Positions 8,597 through 17,205 of a stretch of 64,000 bases of DNA are shown one piece after another; the stretch's first letter is position 1; each line of letters begins with the position of its first letter. A program made the translations under genes and the position numbers. The stretch is from Candidatus Woesearchaeota archaeon. GTDB lineage: Archaea; Nanobdellota; Nanobdellia; Woesearchaeales; JACJVV01. Location of the stretch: assembly GCA_020637495.1 (NCBI GenBank), contig JACJVV010000002.1:186001-250000 (forward strand), in the 5' to 3' direction. The notes beneath the pieces are model-generated. The model was not told the DNA's origin, searched no databases, and saw only the letters and a program-made list of their open reading frames with translations.

Positions 8597-9961
8597 TTAA
8601 AGTTCATATGCTTGTTTTCTTTCCATGACGATAACTTTTTCAGGAGCATAACCCAAATTCTCGATGATGTGTCTTCGTGCAGCGTCACAGTTTTTGCTTG
8701 TCCCGTGCTTGATGAATATGCCTTTCAATCCTCTATGGGGGTCGATCTTCTCGAGAAATTCCATGGTTTCCTGGATGTCTGTGTGGCAACTGAATCCATG
8801 CCCCTTGACGACATCAGCAAGAAGTGTCTTGTATCCATCTTCGAACGATATATTTGCTCCTTTATTGCTATACCTAATTGCATGGCCTCTTGTGCCTTCT
8901 GCAACATAATTCGTAAGGAAGACAAGATTCTTCTCGTCTTCAATAGTATTCTCAAGTATTGGAACAATCCTGCCTATGTTGCACATTGCTGAACTTGCGA
9001 CAACACCATATGGTCCTTCCTCTCTGAGGAAATTCAATGTCTTGTTAAGGTCCTTATGACGGAAGAGGTGAGGATTGTAGAGAGGATTGTCATTCCTGTC
9101 AGCAAGAAGCTTTTGGAACTGAGGATGAAGATGATGCTTATATTTCAGCATCACTCTGGTTACAGACTCGGATGAAGGTGTGCTGAGATAGAATCTCATA
9201 TCGTTTGGTATCCTACCTGCTTTGTTTAGATGATATAAGAAATTGCAGAACTTATGCGTGCCCATTATGCTGAATGCAGGTACAACCATCTTCCCTTTTT
9301 TCTTATATGTGTCATTGATTGAATCCTCAAGCACTTTCATGCTCTTCTGCAGAGGAGTGTGATTGTTGTTTCCATAAGTCGCTTCAACAATGACGTAGTC
9401 GATGTTTGAAAAATCTGAATAAGGCGAGTTCAGTATTGCTAGTCCTGCATCAGAATAATCACTTCTTCCCATGTCATATGCTGCCAGCAGTCTTATCCTT
9501 TTCCTATGCTGTGCCTTGACCTCAAATAGGGTTAGTGCAGAACCAGGGATATGACCTGCATAGAAGAATGTGCCATCAACATTACGGCTTATCTCAAAAG
9601 TCTTCTCATAATCAAAACCTTTTGCACAATCCTCAGATTCAAAAATGAATCTTCTTCGTAATTGCTGTTCTGTGAGTATAGCAGTCTCAGGAGTGCAGAA
9701 TATCCCTCCTTTGAAACCTGAATTTAATGGCTTCCGTAATAATCCTACATGGTCAAGATGCGCATGTGTCAAGACAATAGCATCTAATGACTCAGAATTG
9801 AATGGAAGCCTGGCACTATCTTTTATCCTGTCAAATGCCATGCCTATATCGACAAGGACATTGTCAAGTCCTGCTTCAATGAGAAGTTTTGAGCCGCCTA
9901 CACTTCTAGCAGCACCGAATTCTGTTATCATGATTTTGCTTGGATCCTCGTTTCTTCCCAT
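8597..9961 (-). CDS. Metallo-beta-lactamase/beta-CASP family nuclease-like protein
   Basis: A 454-residue protein of the RNA-processing MBL-beta-CASP superfamily (CPSF/RNase J type). Metal ligands are visible in THAHLDH (about 65-71), AGHIPGSA, an Asp in AAYDMGRSDYS and a C-terminal KGHGFSCHTD with KHGTSKN. The inserted beta-CASP part includes VVPAFSIMGTHKFCNFLY and VVASSAMCNIGR. No KH domains precede the MBL domain, unlike aCPSF1. TATA (GTTTTAAATAAG) lies about 25 bp upstream. The likely role is RNA cleavage or trimming, inferred from family. Confidence 0.85.
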   Translation of the reverse strand: MGRNEDPSKIMITEFGAARSVGGSKLLIEAGLDNVLVDIGMAFDRIKDSARLPFNSESLDAIVLTHAHLDHVGLLRKPLNSGFKGGIFCTPETAILTEQQLRRRFIFESEDCAKGFDYEKTFEISRNVDGTFFYAGHIPGSALTLFEVKAQHRKRIRLLAAYDMGRSDYSDAGLAILNSPYSDFSNIDYVIVEATYGNNNHTPLQKSMKVLEDSINDTYKKKGKMVVPAFSIMGTHKFCNFLYHLNKAGRIPNDMRFYLSTPSSESVTRVMLKYKHHLHPQFQKLLADRNDNPLYNPHLFRHKDLNKTLNFLREEGPYGVVASSAMCNIGRIVPILENTIEDEKNLVFLTNYVAEGTRGHAIRYSNKGANISFEDGYKTLLADVVKGHGFSCHTDIQETMEFLEKIDPHRGLKGIFIKHGTSKNCDAARRHIIENLGYAPEKVIVMERKQAYEL

Positions 9962-10034
9962 GCTTACGAAGTTACTCCAGCTTATTTAAAACCTCGTACC
10001 AAAAGCTTAAAAACAGGTGAGATATTGATGCTAT

Positions 10035-10550
10035 ATGGAAGAGGTTGAAGTCAAGATTCTTGATATAGATAAGAAGAAGATAGAGAGAAAGCTGCTTGAA
10101 CTAGGTGCAGAGAAAGTATTTGAAGGCAAAGTTGATGCTGTATATTTTGATGATGGTTCATTGGGAAAGGGAAAGACACTCCGATTAAGAAAACTAGGGG
10201 ATAAAGTGCAGCTTACTTACAAGGAGAACATTAGCAGGACTATAGTTAAAAGAGTCAAAGAGGAAGAGACCTATCTGGATGATTTTGACGAAGCTTTAAG
10301 AGAATTCAAGGCACTAGGATTCAAGATGAAGAGGCGTATAAAGAAAACACGCATTACATATAAGCTAAAGGATGCAAAGAAGGTTGTGACTTTTGAGATA
10401 GATAAATTCAGCAGCATACCCTATTTTTTGGAGATAGAATCAGAAGAGAAGCTAATATTCAAATATGCAAAACTATTAGGCTTCAAGAGATCCCAATTAA
10501 AACCTTGGACTGGTAAGGATGTCTTCAAGCATTATGGTAAATTTAGTTAA
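10035..10550 (+). CDS. CYTH-domain protein (class IV adenylate cyclase/triphosphatase-like)
   Basis: The 171 residues fit a CYTH triphosphate tunnel: the signature ExExK appears as EVEVK (2-6), then TLRLRK and QLTYKENI lining strands, and FEIDKFSSIPYFLEIE with paired acidic residues near the end. Characterised relatives are CyaB-type cyclases, thiamine triphosphatases or inorganic triphosphatases. Sequence alone does not choose among them. A TATA (AGCTTAAAAACAGG) lies about 23 bp upstream. Confidence 0.87.
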   Translation: MEEVEVKILDIDKKKIERKLLELGAEKVFEGKVDAVYFDDGSLGKGKTLRLRKLGDKVQLTYKENISRTIVKRVKEEETYLDDFDEALREFKALGFKMKRRIKKTRITYKLKDAKKVVTFEIDKFSSIPYFLEIESEEKLIFKYAKLLGFKRSQLKPWTGKDVFKHYGKFS

Positions 10551-10564
10551 AATTATCTTAGATT

Positions 10565-10695
10565 AGAATAAATGACATTCAGAAAAAACATTCTTGGTGC
10601 GCGATATCGAAAATTTATCTAAATTTTCGGACTGAAAATCTATAGATTTTCAATTCCGGTGTCCATAAAAATCGCGTCTTGGACATTTTATTTCT
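10565..10695. repeat. MITE-like or structured-RNA element with nested inverted repeats
   Basis: About 131 bp of nested symmetry. The ends are imperfectly inverted (AGAATAAATG at 10565; its relative read backwards from 10695). Inside, GCGAT (10601-10605) pairs with ATCGC (10671-10675), enclosing two hairpins. One has perfect 10-bp arms CGAAAATTTA/TAAATTTTCG (10608-10629). The other is a perfect 20-bp palindrome (10633-10652) closed by CGGA/TCCG. No ORF is present. It could be a small non-autonomous transposon or a folded RNA. Confidence 0.45.
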
Positions 10696-10767
10696 AAAAG
10701 ATATAAATTAAGAGCAACTAAAGAAATAATCCAAAACTATTTATACTACATATCTATTCTTATCCCT

Positions 10768-10800
10768 ATGAACAGAGTTGATTATGCGTGGAGTGCGTAA
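10768..10800 (+). CDS. Possible leaderless leader peptide of the trpEG operon
   Basis: Ten codons followed by TAA encode MNRVDYAWSA, with one Trp codon near the end and one Tyr codon. The TATA element TATTTATACTA (about 10738-10748) lies about 25 bp before the ATG, the spacing seen at leaderless genes in this genome, so the transcript may begin with this ORF. It sits 160 nt upstream of the first trp operon gene. A 10-codon ORF with one Trp could arise by chance. Confidence 0.4.
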   Translation: MNRVDYAWSA

Positions 10801-10828
10801 TTTAGTCTTCTTAGTTAGTACTATTCTC

Positions 10829-10917
10829 AAACTTTTATTGACGACCGATTCGTTTTTAGTTGTATTCATGTCAAAAGTTTCCTCAGGTTATTGGCGTCAG
10901 AGCTAGTTCTAAACTTT
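10829..10917 (+). promoter_or_regulatory. Mutually exclusive stems in the trp leader
   Basis: Segment A, AAACTTTT (10829-10836) with GAC at 10840-10842, can pair with segment B, GTCAAAAGTTT (10870-10880). Segment B can instead pair through AAAGTTT with segment C, AAACTTT (10911-10917). A T5 run (10852-10856) lies inside the A:B loop. Together with the short Trp-containing ORF this resembles an attenuator, but pairing strength is modest and no energy calculation was done. Confidence 0.35.
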
Positions 10918-10960
10918 ACAAACGATAAACAGAAATAAGATTTAACTGGAGGAAAATAAA

Positions 10961-11245
10961 ATGACAGATCAAGATAATCAAGTAGACGCAAGTCTCGAGG
11001 AAGAAGTAGGGAAATGTCCATTTGCAGAGAATCAGTACATGATGGCACCAAGACCAGGAGATGGTCTAATGGATGAGTTTGATCATTACAAATGTCTAAT
11101 AGATGGGAAAGATGCTGAATTTGGGAAGAAGGTTGACTTTCCATATGATCTAGTTGTTAGGCCATGTAGTATGAGCTCTGCAAAGGCATGCAGTAAATAC
11201 AAAATAGGGATCGATATAGCTGCGGCTTTGGAGGAAGCAAAATGA
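10961..11245 (+). CDS. Unknown small Cys-containing protein at the head of the trp operon
   Basis: No family is recognised in these 94 residues. The first half is acidic; four cysteines occur (CPF near 19, HYKC near 45, PCS near 75, KACSK near 82), possibly metal-binding. It has a strong Shine-Dalgarno GGAGG (10948-10952) 8 nt before the ATG, and its end overlaps the trpE start in an ATGA, so the two are translationally coupled. The context suggests a regulator or subunit of anthranilate synthase, an inference only. Confidence 0.75.
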   Translation: MTDQDNQVDASLEEEVGKCPFAENQYMMAPRPGDGLMDEFDHYKCLIDGKDAEFGKKVDFPYDLVVRPCSMSSAKACSKYKIGIDIAAALEEAK

Positions 11246-12687
11246 GATACGAGATAGTCAGCAGACCATTTGAATATGGTTGTGCATTTGAGCATTACAA
11301 GGACATATCAAGAAGGAATCAATCATTGCTCATGGAATCAAAGACAAAGAACTTGGCTTATGGAAAACAGAGCATTGTAGCTACAAATTTAGCATTGAAG
11401 ATATCTGGGAAAGATGGATACTTCAGGATTGAAGCTCTCAATGAACAAGGCATTGGCCTGATGAAAGATCTAAGTCAAGACGATTTCCCATATGCAGAAT
11501 TCCTGATGAACAAAGGCTATGTCATGGATGGAAAGATAAGGTATGAAGATAGGCATAATATGACAGAAGAGCAAAGGGTCCATGCAATCAGCCAAGCATC
11601 TGTAGTCAGGACATTTATGGATAAGTACAGATGTGATAGCAAGCATCTTGGGTTATATGGTGCATTTGCCTATGACTTTGTAAGGCAGTTTGAGGATATA
11701 GGACATAAGCATGCTGGCGAGGAAGGAGACGATTATACGCTTTTCCTACCTACTGATGTATTTGTCTTTGATGAGATTAGGAATTCAGCAATGCACCATA
11801 GCATCGATGTGCCAGGGAAAAAAGATCAATTTGCATATGCAAGACCTGAGCCATCATTTGATCTGGTAAGCAGGGACAATTTCCGCAAAGACGATTTCAT
11901 AAGGAGTATACAAACGATAAAAGATGATATTATGAACGGGAGATTTATGCAGTGCGTCATCTCAAGATCTATGGATATAGCGACCAAGACTGATCCTATA
12001 GACACTTATGGATATCTGAGGAGAGCGAATCCTTCACCTTATCTTTTCTATTTTGATCTTGGACCAGATGGGACGTTATACGGATCTTCACCTGAATACC
12101 ATGTTGTGGTTGAGGACAGGAAAGTAAAGATACGTCCATTGGCAGGCACGAGAAGGCTTACAGGTCAAGCTCTTAAGGATGCGAATCTGCGTGCAGAACT
12201 GATGACAGACAAGAAGGAATTGGCAGAGCATAGCATGCTTGTAGACCTTGCATTGAGTGAGATATGCAGGCTTAGCAACCCTGATACTGTCCGACTGACA
12301 GATACCAGGACATTGGAGTTCTACCCGAATCTCATGCATCTTGCAAGCGGAATAGAAGGCATATTGAGAGAAGATTTTGATGCAATAGATGCTCTTCTAA
12401 CGACGATACCAGCAGGAACATTATCGGGAGCGCCAAAGCGTGAAGCAATGAAAGCTATCGAAGAGTTGGAGCCTCATCGTAGGGGATATTATGGTGGAGC
12501 AGCAGGTTATCTAGCTTTCAACGGAGACATGAACACAGCAATCATAATCCGATCGATACATGAGATTGGTGGCAGATCACGTGTGCAGGCTGGTGCAGGT
12601 GTTGTCAAAGATTCAATACCTGAGAAAGAATATGAGGAGACGCAGCTCAAGATGAGCAAGATGAGTGAGAGCTTGGAGGTGATTTGA
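11242..12687 (+). CDS. trpE: Anthranilate synthase component I
   Basis: Chorismate-utilising enzyme making anthranilate with the TrpG amidotransferase. The 481 residues contain the N-terminal LLMES segment, near-identical to the LLES motif that binds feedback tryptophan in TrpE. Next come NPSPYLFYFDLG and RPLAGTRR, catalytic-region TTIPAGTLSGAPKREAM, YYGGAAGYL and the C-terminal AGAGVVKDSIPEKEYEET. The N-terminal pattern resembles the large TrpE(G) class, but here TrpG is a separate gene directly following. PabB or isochorismate synthase is less likely given LLMES and TrpG. It overlaps the preceding gene by 4 nt. Confidence 0.88.
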   Translation: MRYEIVSRPFEYGCAFEHYKDISRRNQSLLMESKTKNLAYGKQSIVATNLALKISGKDGYFRIEALNEQGIGLMKDLSQDDFPYAEFLMNKGYVMDGKIRYEDRHNMTEEQRVHAISQASVVRTFMDKYRCDSKHLGLYGAFAYDFVRQFEDIGHKHAGEEGDDYTLFLPTDVFVFDEIRNSAMHHSIDVPGKKDQFAYARPEPSFDLVSRDNFRKDDFIRSIQTIKDDIMNGRFMQCVISRSMDIATKTDPIDTYGYLRRANPSPYLFYFDLGPDGTLYGSSPEYHVVVEDRKVKIRPLAGTRRLTGQALKDANLRAELMTDKKELAEHSMLVDLALSEICRLSNPDTVRLTDTRTLEFYPNLMHLASGIEGILREDFDAIDALLTTIPAGTLSGAPKREAMKAIEELEPHRRGYYGGAAGYLAFNGDMNTAIIIRSIHEIGGRSRVQAGAGVVKDSIPEKEYEETQLKMSKMSESLEVI

Positions 12688-13329
12688 ATGGATGAAGAGA
12701 CTAGTGTTCGTACAAAAGTAATTTACATCGACCATTATGACTCATTTGCAAATCTTATTGCAAATAGATTTCAGAATGCAGGAGCGGATATTATTATGCT
12801 TAAGAGCGATTGCGATATCTCTCGTATAGCAGAATCTGACCCAGACATGATTCTTCTAGGGCCAGGACATAGTGCACCAGAAGATGCAGGGAATTATCTT
12901 GATGTTATACGTGAATTCAAGGCAAGGAAACCTATCGTTGGAATATGTCTTGGTTTCCAAGCTATTGTTGCATCAGAAAGCGGCAGAATTAAGCCATTGA
13001 TAGAGAGTGAGATCCTACATGGTGAATCTGAGCACATAATCTATCTGGAGAAGCCACCGTTTGTGATGAGTGCGTCATTAGGCGACATCTCTGCAATGTA
13101 TAGATCGCCTGCTAATTTTGCAAGGTATAACTCTCTTGGAATACATATGGATGAACTGCCTGATTCCTTGGAGATGCTTGCAAGCAATGGCAGAGGATAT
13201 GTCATGGCAGTGAAGCACAAGCAATATGATATGCTAGGATTCCAGTTCCATCCTGAATCACATCTATCTGGAGATGAGTATTCAGCATCAAATCTGATAG
13301 CAAACATACTAAAGATGTATGGTAGATAG
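12688..13329 (+). CDS. trpG: Anthranilate synthase component II (glutamine amidotransferase)
   Basis: Class I glutamine amidotransferase supplying ammonia to TrpE. Motifs are IDHYDSFANLI (TrpG/PabA start), LGPGHSAPEDAG (oxyanion region), nucleophile Cys in GICLGFQAI and the His-Glu pair in FQFHPESH. The 213 residues fit the family. The ATG directly follows the trpE stop and is preceded by an extended Shine-Dalgarno GGAGGTGA (12675-12682). No trpD, F, B or A gene lies in the window; a TrpC-like gene is at 24530. Confidence 0.93.
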   Translation: MDEETSVRTKVIYIDHYDSFANLIANRFQNAGADIIMLKSDCDISRIAESDPDMILLGPGHSAPEDAGNYLDVIREFKARKPIVGICLGFQAIVASESGRIKPLIESEILHGESEHIIYLEKPPFVMSASLGDISAMYRSPANFARYNSLGIHMDELPDSLEMLASNGRGYVMAVKHKQYDMLGFQFHPESHLSGDEYSASNLIANILKMYGR

Positions 13330-13360
13330 TATTATTATTATTATTATTATTATTTTATTT
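13330..13360. repeat. ATT trinucleotide microsatellite
   Basis: About eight tandem ATT units (13331-13354) begin immediately after the trpG stop and run into a T/A-rich stretch to about 13380. In archaea such T-rich tracts downstream of genes can help end transcription. Confidence 0.7.
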
Positions 13361-13420
13361 TTTAAATTTTTAGAAAATTATCATTCACAAAAAAGGATAA
13401 TAGCCACGCGAGTGCAATGG

Positions 13421-13448
13421 ACACCGAATGCGTATAGGGTGTTTTTTT
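13421..13448 (+). terminator. Hairpin plus T7 tract downstream of trpG
   Basis: Arms ACACC (13421-13425) and GGTGT (13438-13442) flank a 12-nt loop and are followed at once by a run of seven T (13442-13448). This fits an intrinsic terminator for the trpEG operon. Confidence 0.55.
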
Positions 13449-13565
13449 ATTAAATGAGAGTTTGGAATATTTGTTCTTTTTCTAAATATTATTCTTGAAT
13501 AAACAATAATACTTACTCTAAACACAACATTTAAAAACCCACAAACCAATAAGTGACAAAAAGGG

Positions 13566-15311
13566 GTGTATCATATTAAAGTACCAGATAGTTATGTAAT
13601 CAGCAATGATCTAGGAAGTTTCTACTTCTGGTCTGAGGTTCCATACTCTAAGTTCTGTGGTCTGCACTTCAATGTGAAAGGCACAATATTCAAATGCCTG
13701 GAATCTGCGGTGACCCCTCAAAAGCTGAGAGTATCCAATGACTCTTATACAGGTATCCTTAATCAGAGAGAGGGTATGCTTGAGTCGATATATCTATCAA
13801 GGCAGAAGAATGCAATAGCTTTCCGCTATTCCCATCCAACAGAGATTCTCCTGAATTTTGATATCAAGAAGCATGATGATTGGGATGAATGGGGCCGTCA
13901 TTATGAGATCTCAGAAGTTAGGGGTTGCATATTGCTTACATTCCACAAGAGAGGTCAGGAGGAATATACAGTCTATGCTGCAATAAAGTCCCGTCATAAG
14001 AATTTTGATAAGATCGCAAGGTTTGTAGAGCGTGATTATAGCTATGACGAGTACAGGCATAGCCAGAATGTCAGGTATATATTTGAAGCGCTGAAACTAT
14101 ATTCTTCTCACTTCACTATTGCATTTTCCACAGACAAGAATGAGGCCATATATGATGCGAAGCACCTCTATAGGCATTATGATGTGATCCATAGGCTTGA
14201 CAAGCGTTCAGGGATGAAGATTGATATAGTGATGGCAACAGAAGACATATCATCAGCATATAAGCATGCCCAATTATCCTTGTCAAGATTAGTGAATGAT
14301 AATGGCATCTATGCAGGTTATCCATGGTTCTGTCAGGTATGGAGCAGGGATGAGCTGATAAGCATGGTTCCTTACATAAAGTTTGATCCTGAGTTTGCTA
14401 AAGGACTGATCTCAAAATATTTCAAGCACAATAATTATTGTGGAAGGCTTCCAGCGATATTGCCTGATAAAGGTCTGAAGAGTGCAGATGGAGCAGGCTG
14501 GCTTGCTATGAGGCTACAGCAGCTGATAAAGAGCAATCCTGATATGTTCAAGAGCGGGGATAAGCATAAGTATGCATTATTCTTTGAGAAGATGATATTC
14601 TTCCTTCAGAAATATCATCATAAGAATGAGTTGGTATTCTCGGATATGAATGAGACCTGGATGGATACAAGTTATGAGGATGATGGCAGGAAAGGTTATT
14701 GCATAGAGATTCAGGCGCTTGCTCTGCGCATGCTTGATCTGATGCATATGCTTACAGGAGATGAGAAATATCATGAGCAGCTGCAGGATCTCAAGAAAGC
14801 AGTCAGGAGATTATTCTATTCAGAGGATGATAAGATAATCTATGACCATCTAGATGAGGATATGAAACCTACAGGCAGGATAAGGCCGAACATATTCATA
14901 GCTCACTATGTTTTCCCTGATATGTTCACAAAAGAAGAATGGGAGCAGGCATTTGATACATCACTTAAAGCTCTGTGGCTCAAATGGGGCGGATTATCTA
15001 CTCTTGATCAGGGTGATCCAAGATTTGTCGACGAGTATACCGGTGAGGACAACAAGAGCTATCATCGTGGTGATTCATGGTATTTCCTGAACTGTATGGC
15101 TGCAATGGCAATGTACAAAGTTGACAAGAAGAAGTATATGCCAAAGATTGATAAGATCATAGAATCAACTACAAAAGATTGCCTTGAGAATGGTGTGATT
15201 GGGAGCATTGCTGAGGTATCTCCTGCAAAATCACAGGATGGAGTAGGGTGCTTAAGCCAGGCATGGAGCCTTGCTATGTATATTGAATTGATTGACCTTG
15301 TTTATGGATAA
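13566..15311 (+). CDS. Glycogen debranching enzyme-like amylo-alpha-1,6-glucosidase
   Basis: A 581-residue glycoside hydrolase with the (alpha/alpha)6-barrel C-terminal half of amylo-1,6-glucosidases. It cleaves alpha-1,6 branches of glycogen-like glucan. Visible motifs are VWSRDELI near 260, NETWMDTSY near 361, YHRGDSWYF near 500 and GCLSQAWSLA near 560, matching the family's RDxL, TWMD, YHxGxxWp and GCxxQAWS sites. The start is a GTG with a purine-rich AAAAAGGGG just before it; no better in-frame start is seen. TATA-like CATTTAAAAACC lies about 35 bp upstream. Confidence 0.85.
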   Translation: MYHIKVPDSYVISNDLGSFYFWSEVPYSKFCGLHFNVKGTIFKCLESAVTPQKLRVSNDSYTGILNQREGMLESIYLSRQKNAIAFRYSHPTEILLNFDIKKHDDWDEWGRHYEISEVRGCILLTFHKRGQEEYTVYAAIKSRHKNFDKIARFVERDYSYDEYRHSQNVRYIFEALKLYSSHFTIAFSTDKNEAIYDAKHLYRHYDVIHRLDKRSGMKIDIVMATEDISSAYKHAQLSLSRLVNDNGIYAGYPWFCQVWSRDELISMVPYIKFDPEFAKGLISKYFKHNNYCGRLPAILPDKGLKSADGAGWLAMRLQQLIKSNPDMFKSGDKHKYALFFEKMIFFLQKYHHKNELVFSDMNETWMDTSYEDDGRKGYCIEIQALALRMLDLMHMLTGDEKYHEQLQDLKKAVRRLFYSEDDKIIYDHLDEDMKPTGRIRPNIFIAHYVFPDMFTKEEWEQAFDTSLKALWLKWGGLSTLDQGDPRFVDEYTGEDNKSYHRGDSWYFLNCMAAMAMYKVDKKKYMPKIDKIIESTTKDCLENGVIGSIAEVSPAKSQDGVGCLSQAWSLAMYIELIDLVYG

Positions 15312-15343
15312 ATTATTTATAGATTCAGTTATTCTAATATCAT

Positions 15344-15490
15344 ATGGACATCAACGATATCAGCAATCTGAAAAAGAAAAAGCTTCTCAAGGATGCATTG
15401 GATAAGTACAGTGAATATGCTGATGTCGATGAAGATTCTGATATGCCTGTTTCAGAGAAGAAGACAAAGGAAGAAAAGAGGATTGATTGA
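15344..15490 (+). CDS. Small charged protein (48 residues), unknown
   Basis: ATG at 15344 to TGA at 15488-15490 encodes MDINDISNLKKKKLLKDALD and continues into an acidic then lysine-rich tail. A TATA element (AATTATTTATAG) lies about 25 bp upstream, as for leaderless genes here. No family is recognised. Confidence 0.55.
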   Translation: MDINDISNLKKKKLLKDALDKYSEYADVDEDSDMPVSEKKTKEEKRID

Positions 15491-15539
15491 TTCATTCTTG
15501 TTAATAATATTTTTAAATTATTTGATATGGCTAATTAGG

Positions 15540-16397
15540 ATGGAGAATATAATAATAGTAGACAAAAAGAAACTTAGTGAGAAGATACAATCTATAAGAG
15601 AGGATGGAAAGGAAAATCTGCATATAGTCTCTGACTTTGACCAGACGCTTACAAAGGCATTCCATGATGGGCAGAAGACACATTCTTCATTTGCACAGAT
15701 ACGTGGTAGGGGATACCTTGATCCAGAATACGTTAAACAGTCTTATGAATTATTCGATTACTATTACCCTATTGAGATCTCTCCTGAAGTAAGTCAGGAA
15801 GAGAAGAACAGATGCATGCAGGAATGGTGGGAGAAGCACCTTGATCTCATGATAAAGTATGGGATGAAAAGAAGCATTCTGCAGGAGATAGCCACTAAAG
15901 GCGAATTGCATCCTAGAGGGATGTTGATGGAATTGATGTCACTTATGGAGGAGGAGGATATACCTCTCCTTATATTATCGGCAGGTTTAGGTGATGTGAT
16001 TATGGAATTTCTGAAGGCAGAAAGAAAGTTGACTAAAAACTTGCATGTGATCTCAAACTTCTACAGATTCAATGATGCTGGAGAAGTCATAGGGTACCAA
16101 TCAAAAGTCATTCATACCTTCAACAAGAATGAATATGGCATACGAGACACTGATTATTTTAAGGAAGTTGAGCACAGGAAGAATGTAATATTGCTAGGTG
16201 ATAATCTAGGAGACTGCAATATGGCTGATGGGCTTGAGCATTCAAATGTGATCAAGATAGGATTCCTTAATGAGAATGTAGATGAATTTTTGCCATTGTT
16301 CAAGAAAGAGTTCGACATAATACTATTAGATGATCAAGATTTGGGATATGTAATTGATCTAGTCTCTGGAATCCTAAATAAGAATGTAGAGATATGA
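15540..16397 (+). CDS. Pyrimidine 5'-nucleotidase (UMPH-1 family)
   Basis: HAD-fold nucleotidase that dephosphorylates pyrimidine nucleoside monophosphates in characterised eukaryotic members. Visible motifs are VSDFDQTLTKAF (nucleophile and acid Asp), a WWEKHLDLM cap segment, LSAGLGDVIMEFL and LLGDNLGDCNMADG. I place the start at ATG 15540 (285 residues). Upstream sequence in frame overlaps the small gene at 15344 and codes for an implausible hydrophobic run, while a TATA (TTTTTAAATTA) lies about 26 bp before 15540. Confidence 0.88.
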   Translation: MENIIIVDKKKLSEKIQSIREDGKENLHIVSDFDQTLTKAFHDGQKTHSSFAQIRGRGYLDPEYVKQSYELFDYYYPIEISPEVSQEEKNRCMQEWWEKHLDLMIKYGMKRSILQEIATKGELHPRGMLMELMSLMEEEDIPLLILSAGLGDVIMEFLKAERKLTKNLHVISNFYRFNDAGEVIGYQSKVIHTFNKNEYGIRDTDYFKEVEHRKNVILLGDNLGDCNMADGLEHSNVIKIGFLNENVDEFLPLFKKEFDIILLDDQDLGYVIDLVSGILNKNVEI

Positions 16398-16435
16398 TTT
16401 CTCATGCATCTCTAAATAGTGAATAACATCATCCA

Positions 16436-17137
16436 CTATCCATCTATTGCTTTGACAATATCTTCAACTTTGTCAGCTACTGTAAGAAGTTTCATATCTT
16501 TCTTCATATGTGTGATAAGATGCCTCTTTAGTGGACTCTCCTCAAGCCAATCTATCATGCCATTCCAGAACTTTGAGTCTACCAATACTAAAGGGACTTC
16601 ATCTACCATTCCTGTCTCGATAAGCACTATGTACTCATACAGCTCATTAAGTGTGCCAAATCCTCCAGGATAGAATATTAAGGCTTCACTCTTTATTGCT
16701 AAAAGGAATCTTCTGACAAACAGGAAATCGAATGAATCTACATGGCTGAAGTTGGTGCTATTGACTTTCTCATTCTTTATCATCCCTGCTTTTATTCCCA
16801 CAGAGGGAGCACCTACTTTCTTTGCCCCTCGATTTGCAGCATCCATAACTCCTGGCCCACCGCCAGTGACTATGCCGTATCCTCTTTTACCTAATTCTTC
16901 TGCAAGTTTCATGCAATGCTTATATTCCTTGCTTGAAGGTGGAGAAATATGTGATCCTAGCACCGAGACTATCTTGTTGTCTATGCTATTTAGGAGTTTT
17001 AATCCCTTATGGAGCTCACTCTTTACTTTGCTCTCAACATTCTTCTTTAAGAATTTCAAGTTTTTCTTCAATCTTGATTTTGGCGTGCGTGTCTTCTTGA
17101 CTTTAGCCTTTGTAGTGATTGTTTTTTTAGCTGCCAT
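16436..17137 (-). CDS. LOG-family nucleotide 5'-monophosphate phosphoribohydrolase-like
   Basis: A 233-residue member of the LOG (lysine decarboxylase-like) family, which removes ribose 5-phosphate from nucleotides. It has VTGGGPGVMDAANRGA and the signature FYPGGFGTLNELYEY. The N-terminal 45 residues are Lys-rich and precede the fold. I chose ATG 17137, not the upstream TTG at 17143. A TATA (ACTTTAAATAGTAG) lies about 25 bp before it. True substrate is unknown; the old decarboxylase name is misleading. Confidence 0.87.
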   Translation of the reverse strand: MAAKKTITTKAKVKKTRTPKSRLKKNLKFLKKNVESKVKSELHKGLKLLNSIDNKIVSVLGSHISPPSSKEYKHCMKLAEELGKRGYGIVTGGGPGVMDAANRGAKKVGAPSVGIKAGMIKNEKVNSTNFSHVDSFDFLFVRRFLLAIKSEALIFYPGGFGTLNELYEYIVLIETGMVDEVPLVLVDSKFWNGMIDWLEESPLKRHLITHMKKDMKLLTVADKVEDIVKAIDG

Positions 17138-17205
17138 ATGCAAATCTACAAAGAACTACTATTTAAAGTTAATGATTGATATAAATAGAAAAATAGGAGA
17201 ATAAT

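Noticed and set aside
10741..10960. tRNA or other classical RNA gene in the trp leader
   Set aside because: No cloverleaf or T-loop consensus was seen here or in the other gaps.
13041..13307. 88-codon frame antisense to trpG
   Set aside because: It is contained in trpG, whose amidotransferase motifs are intact.
15393..15539. N-terminal extension of the 5'-nucleotidase
   Set aside because: It overlaps the better supported small gene at 15344, encodes an odd hydrophobic stretch, and the TATA lies inside it, before ATG 15540.
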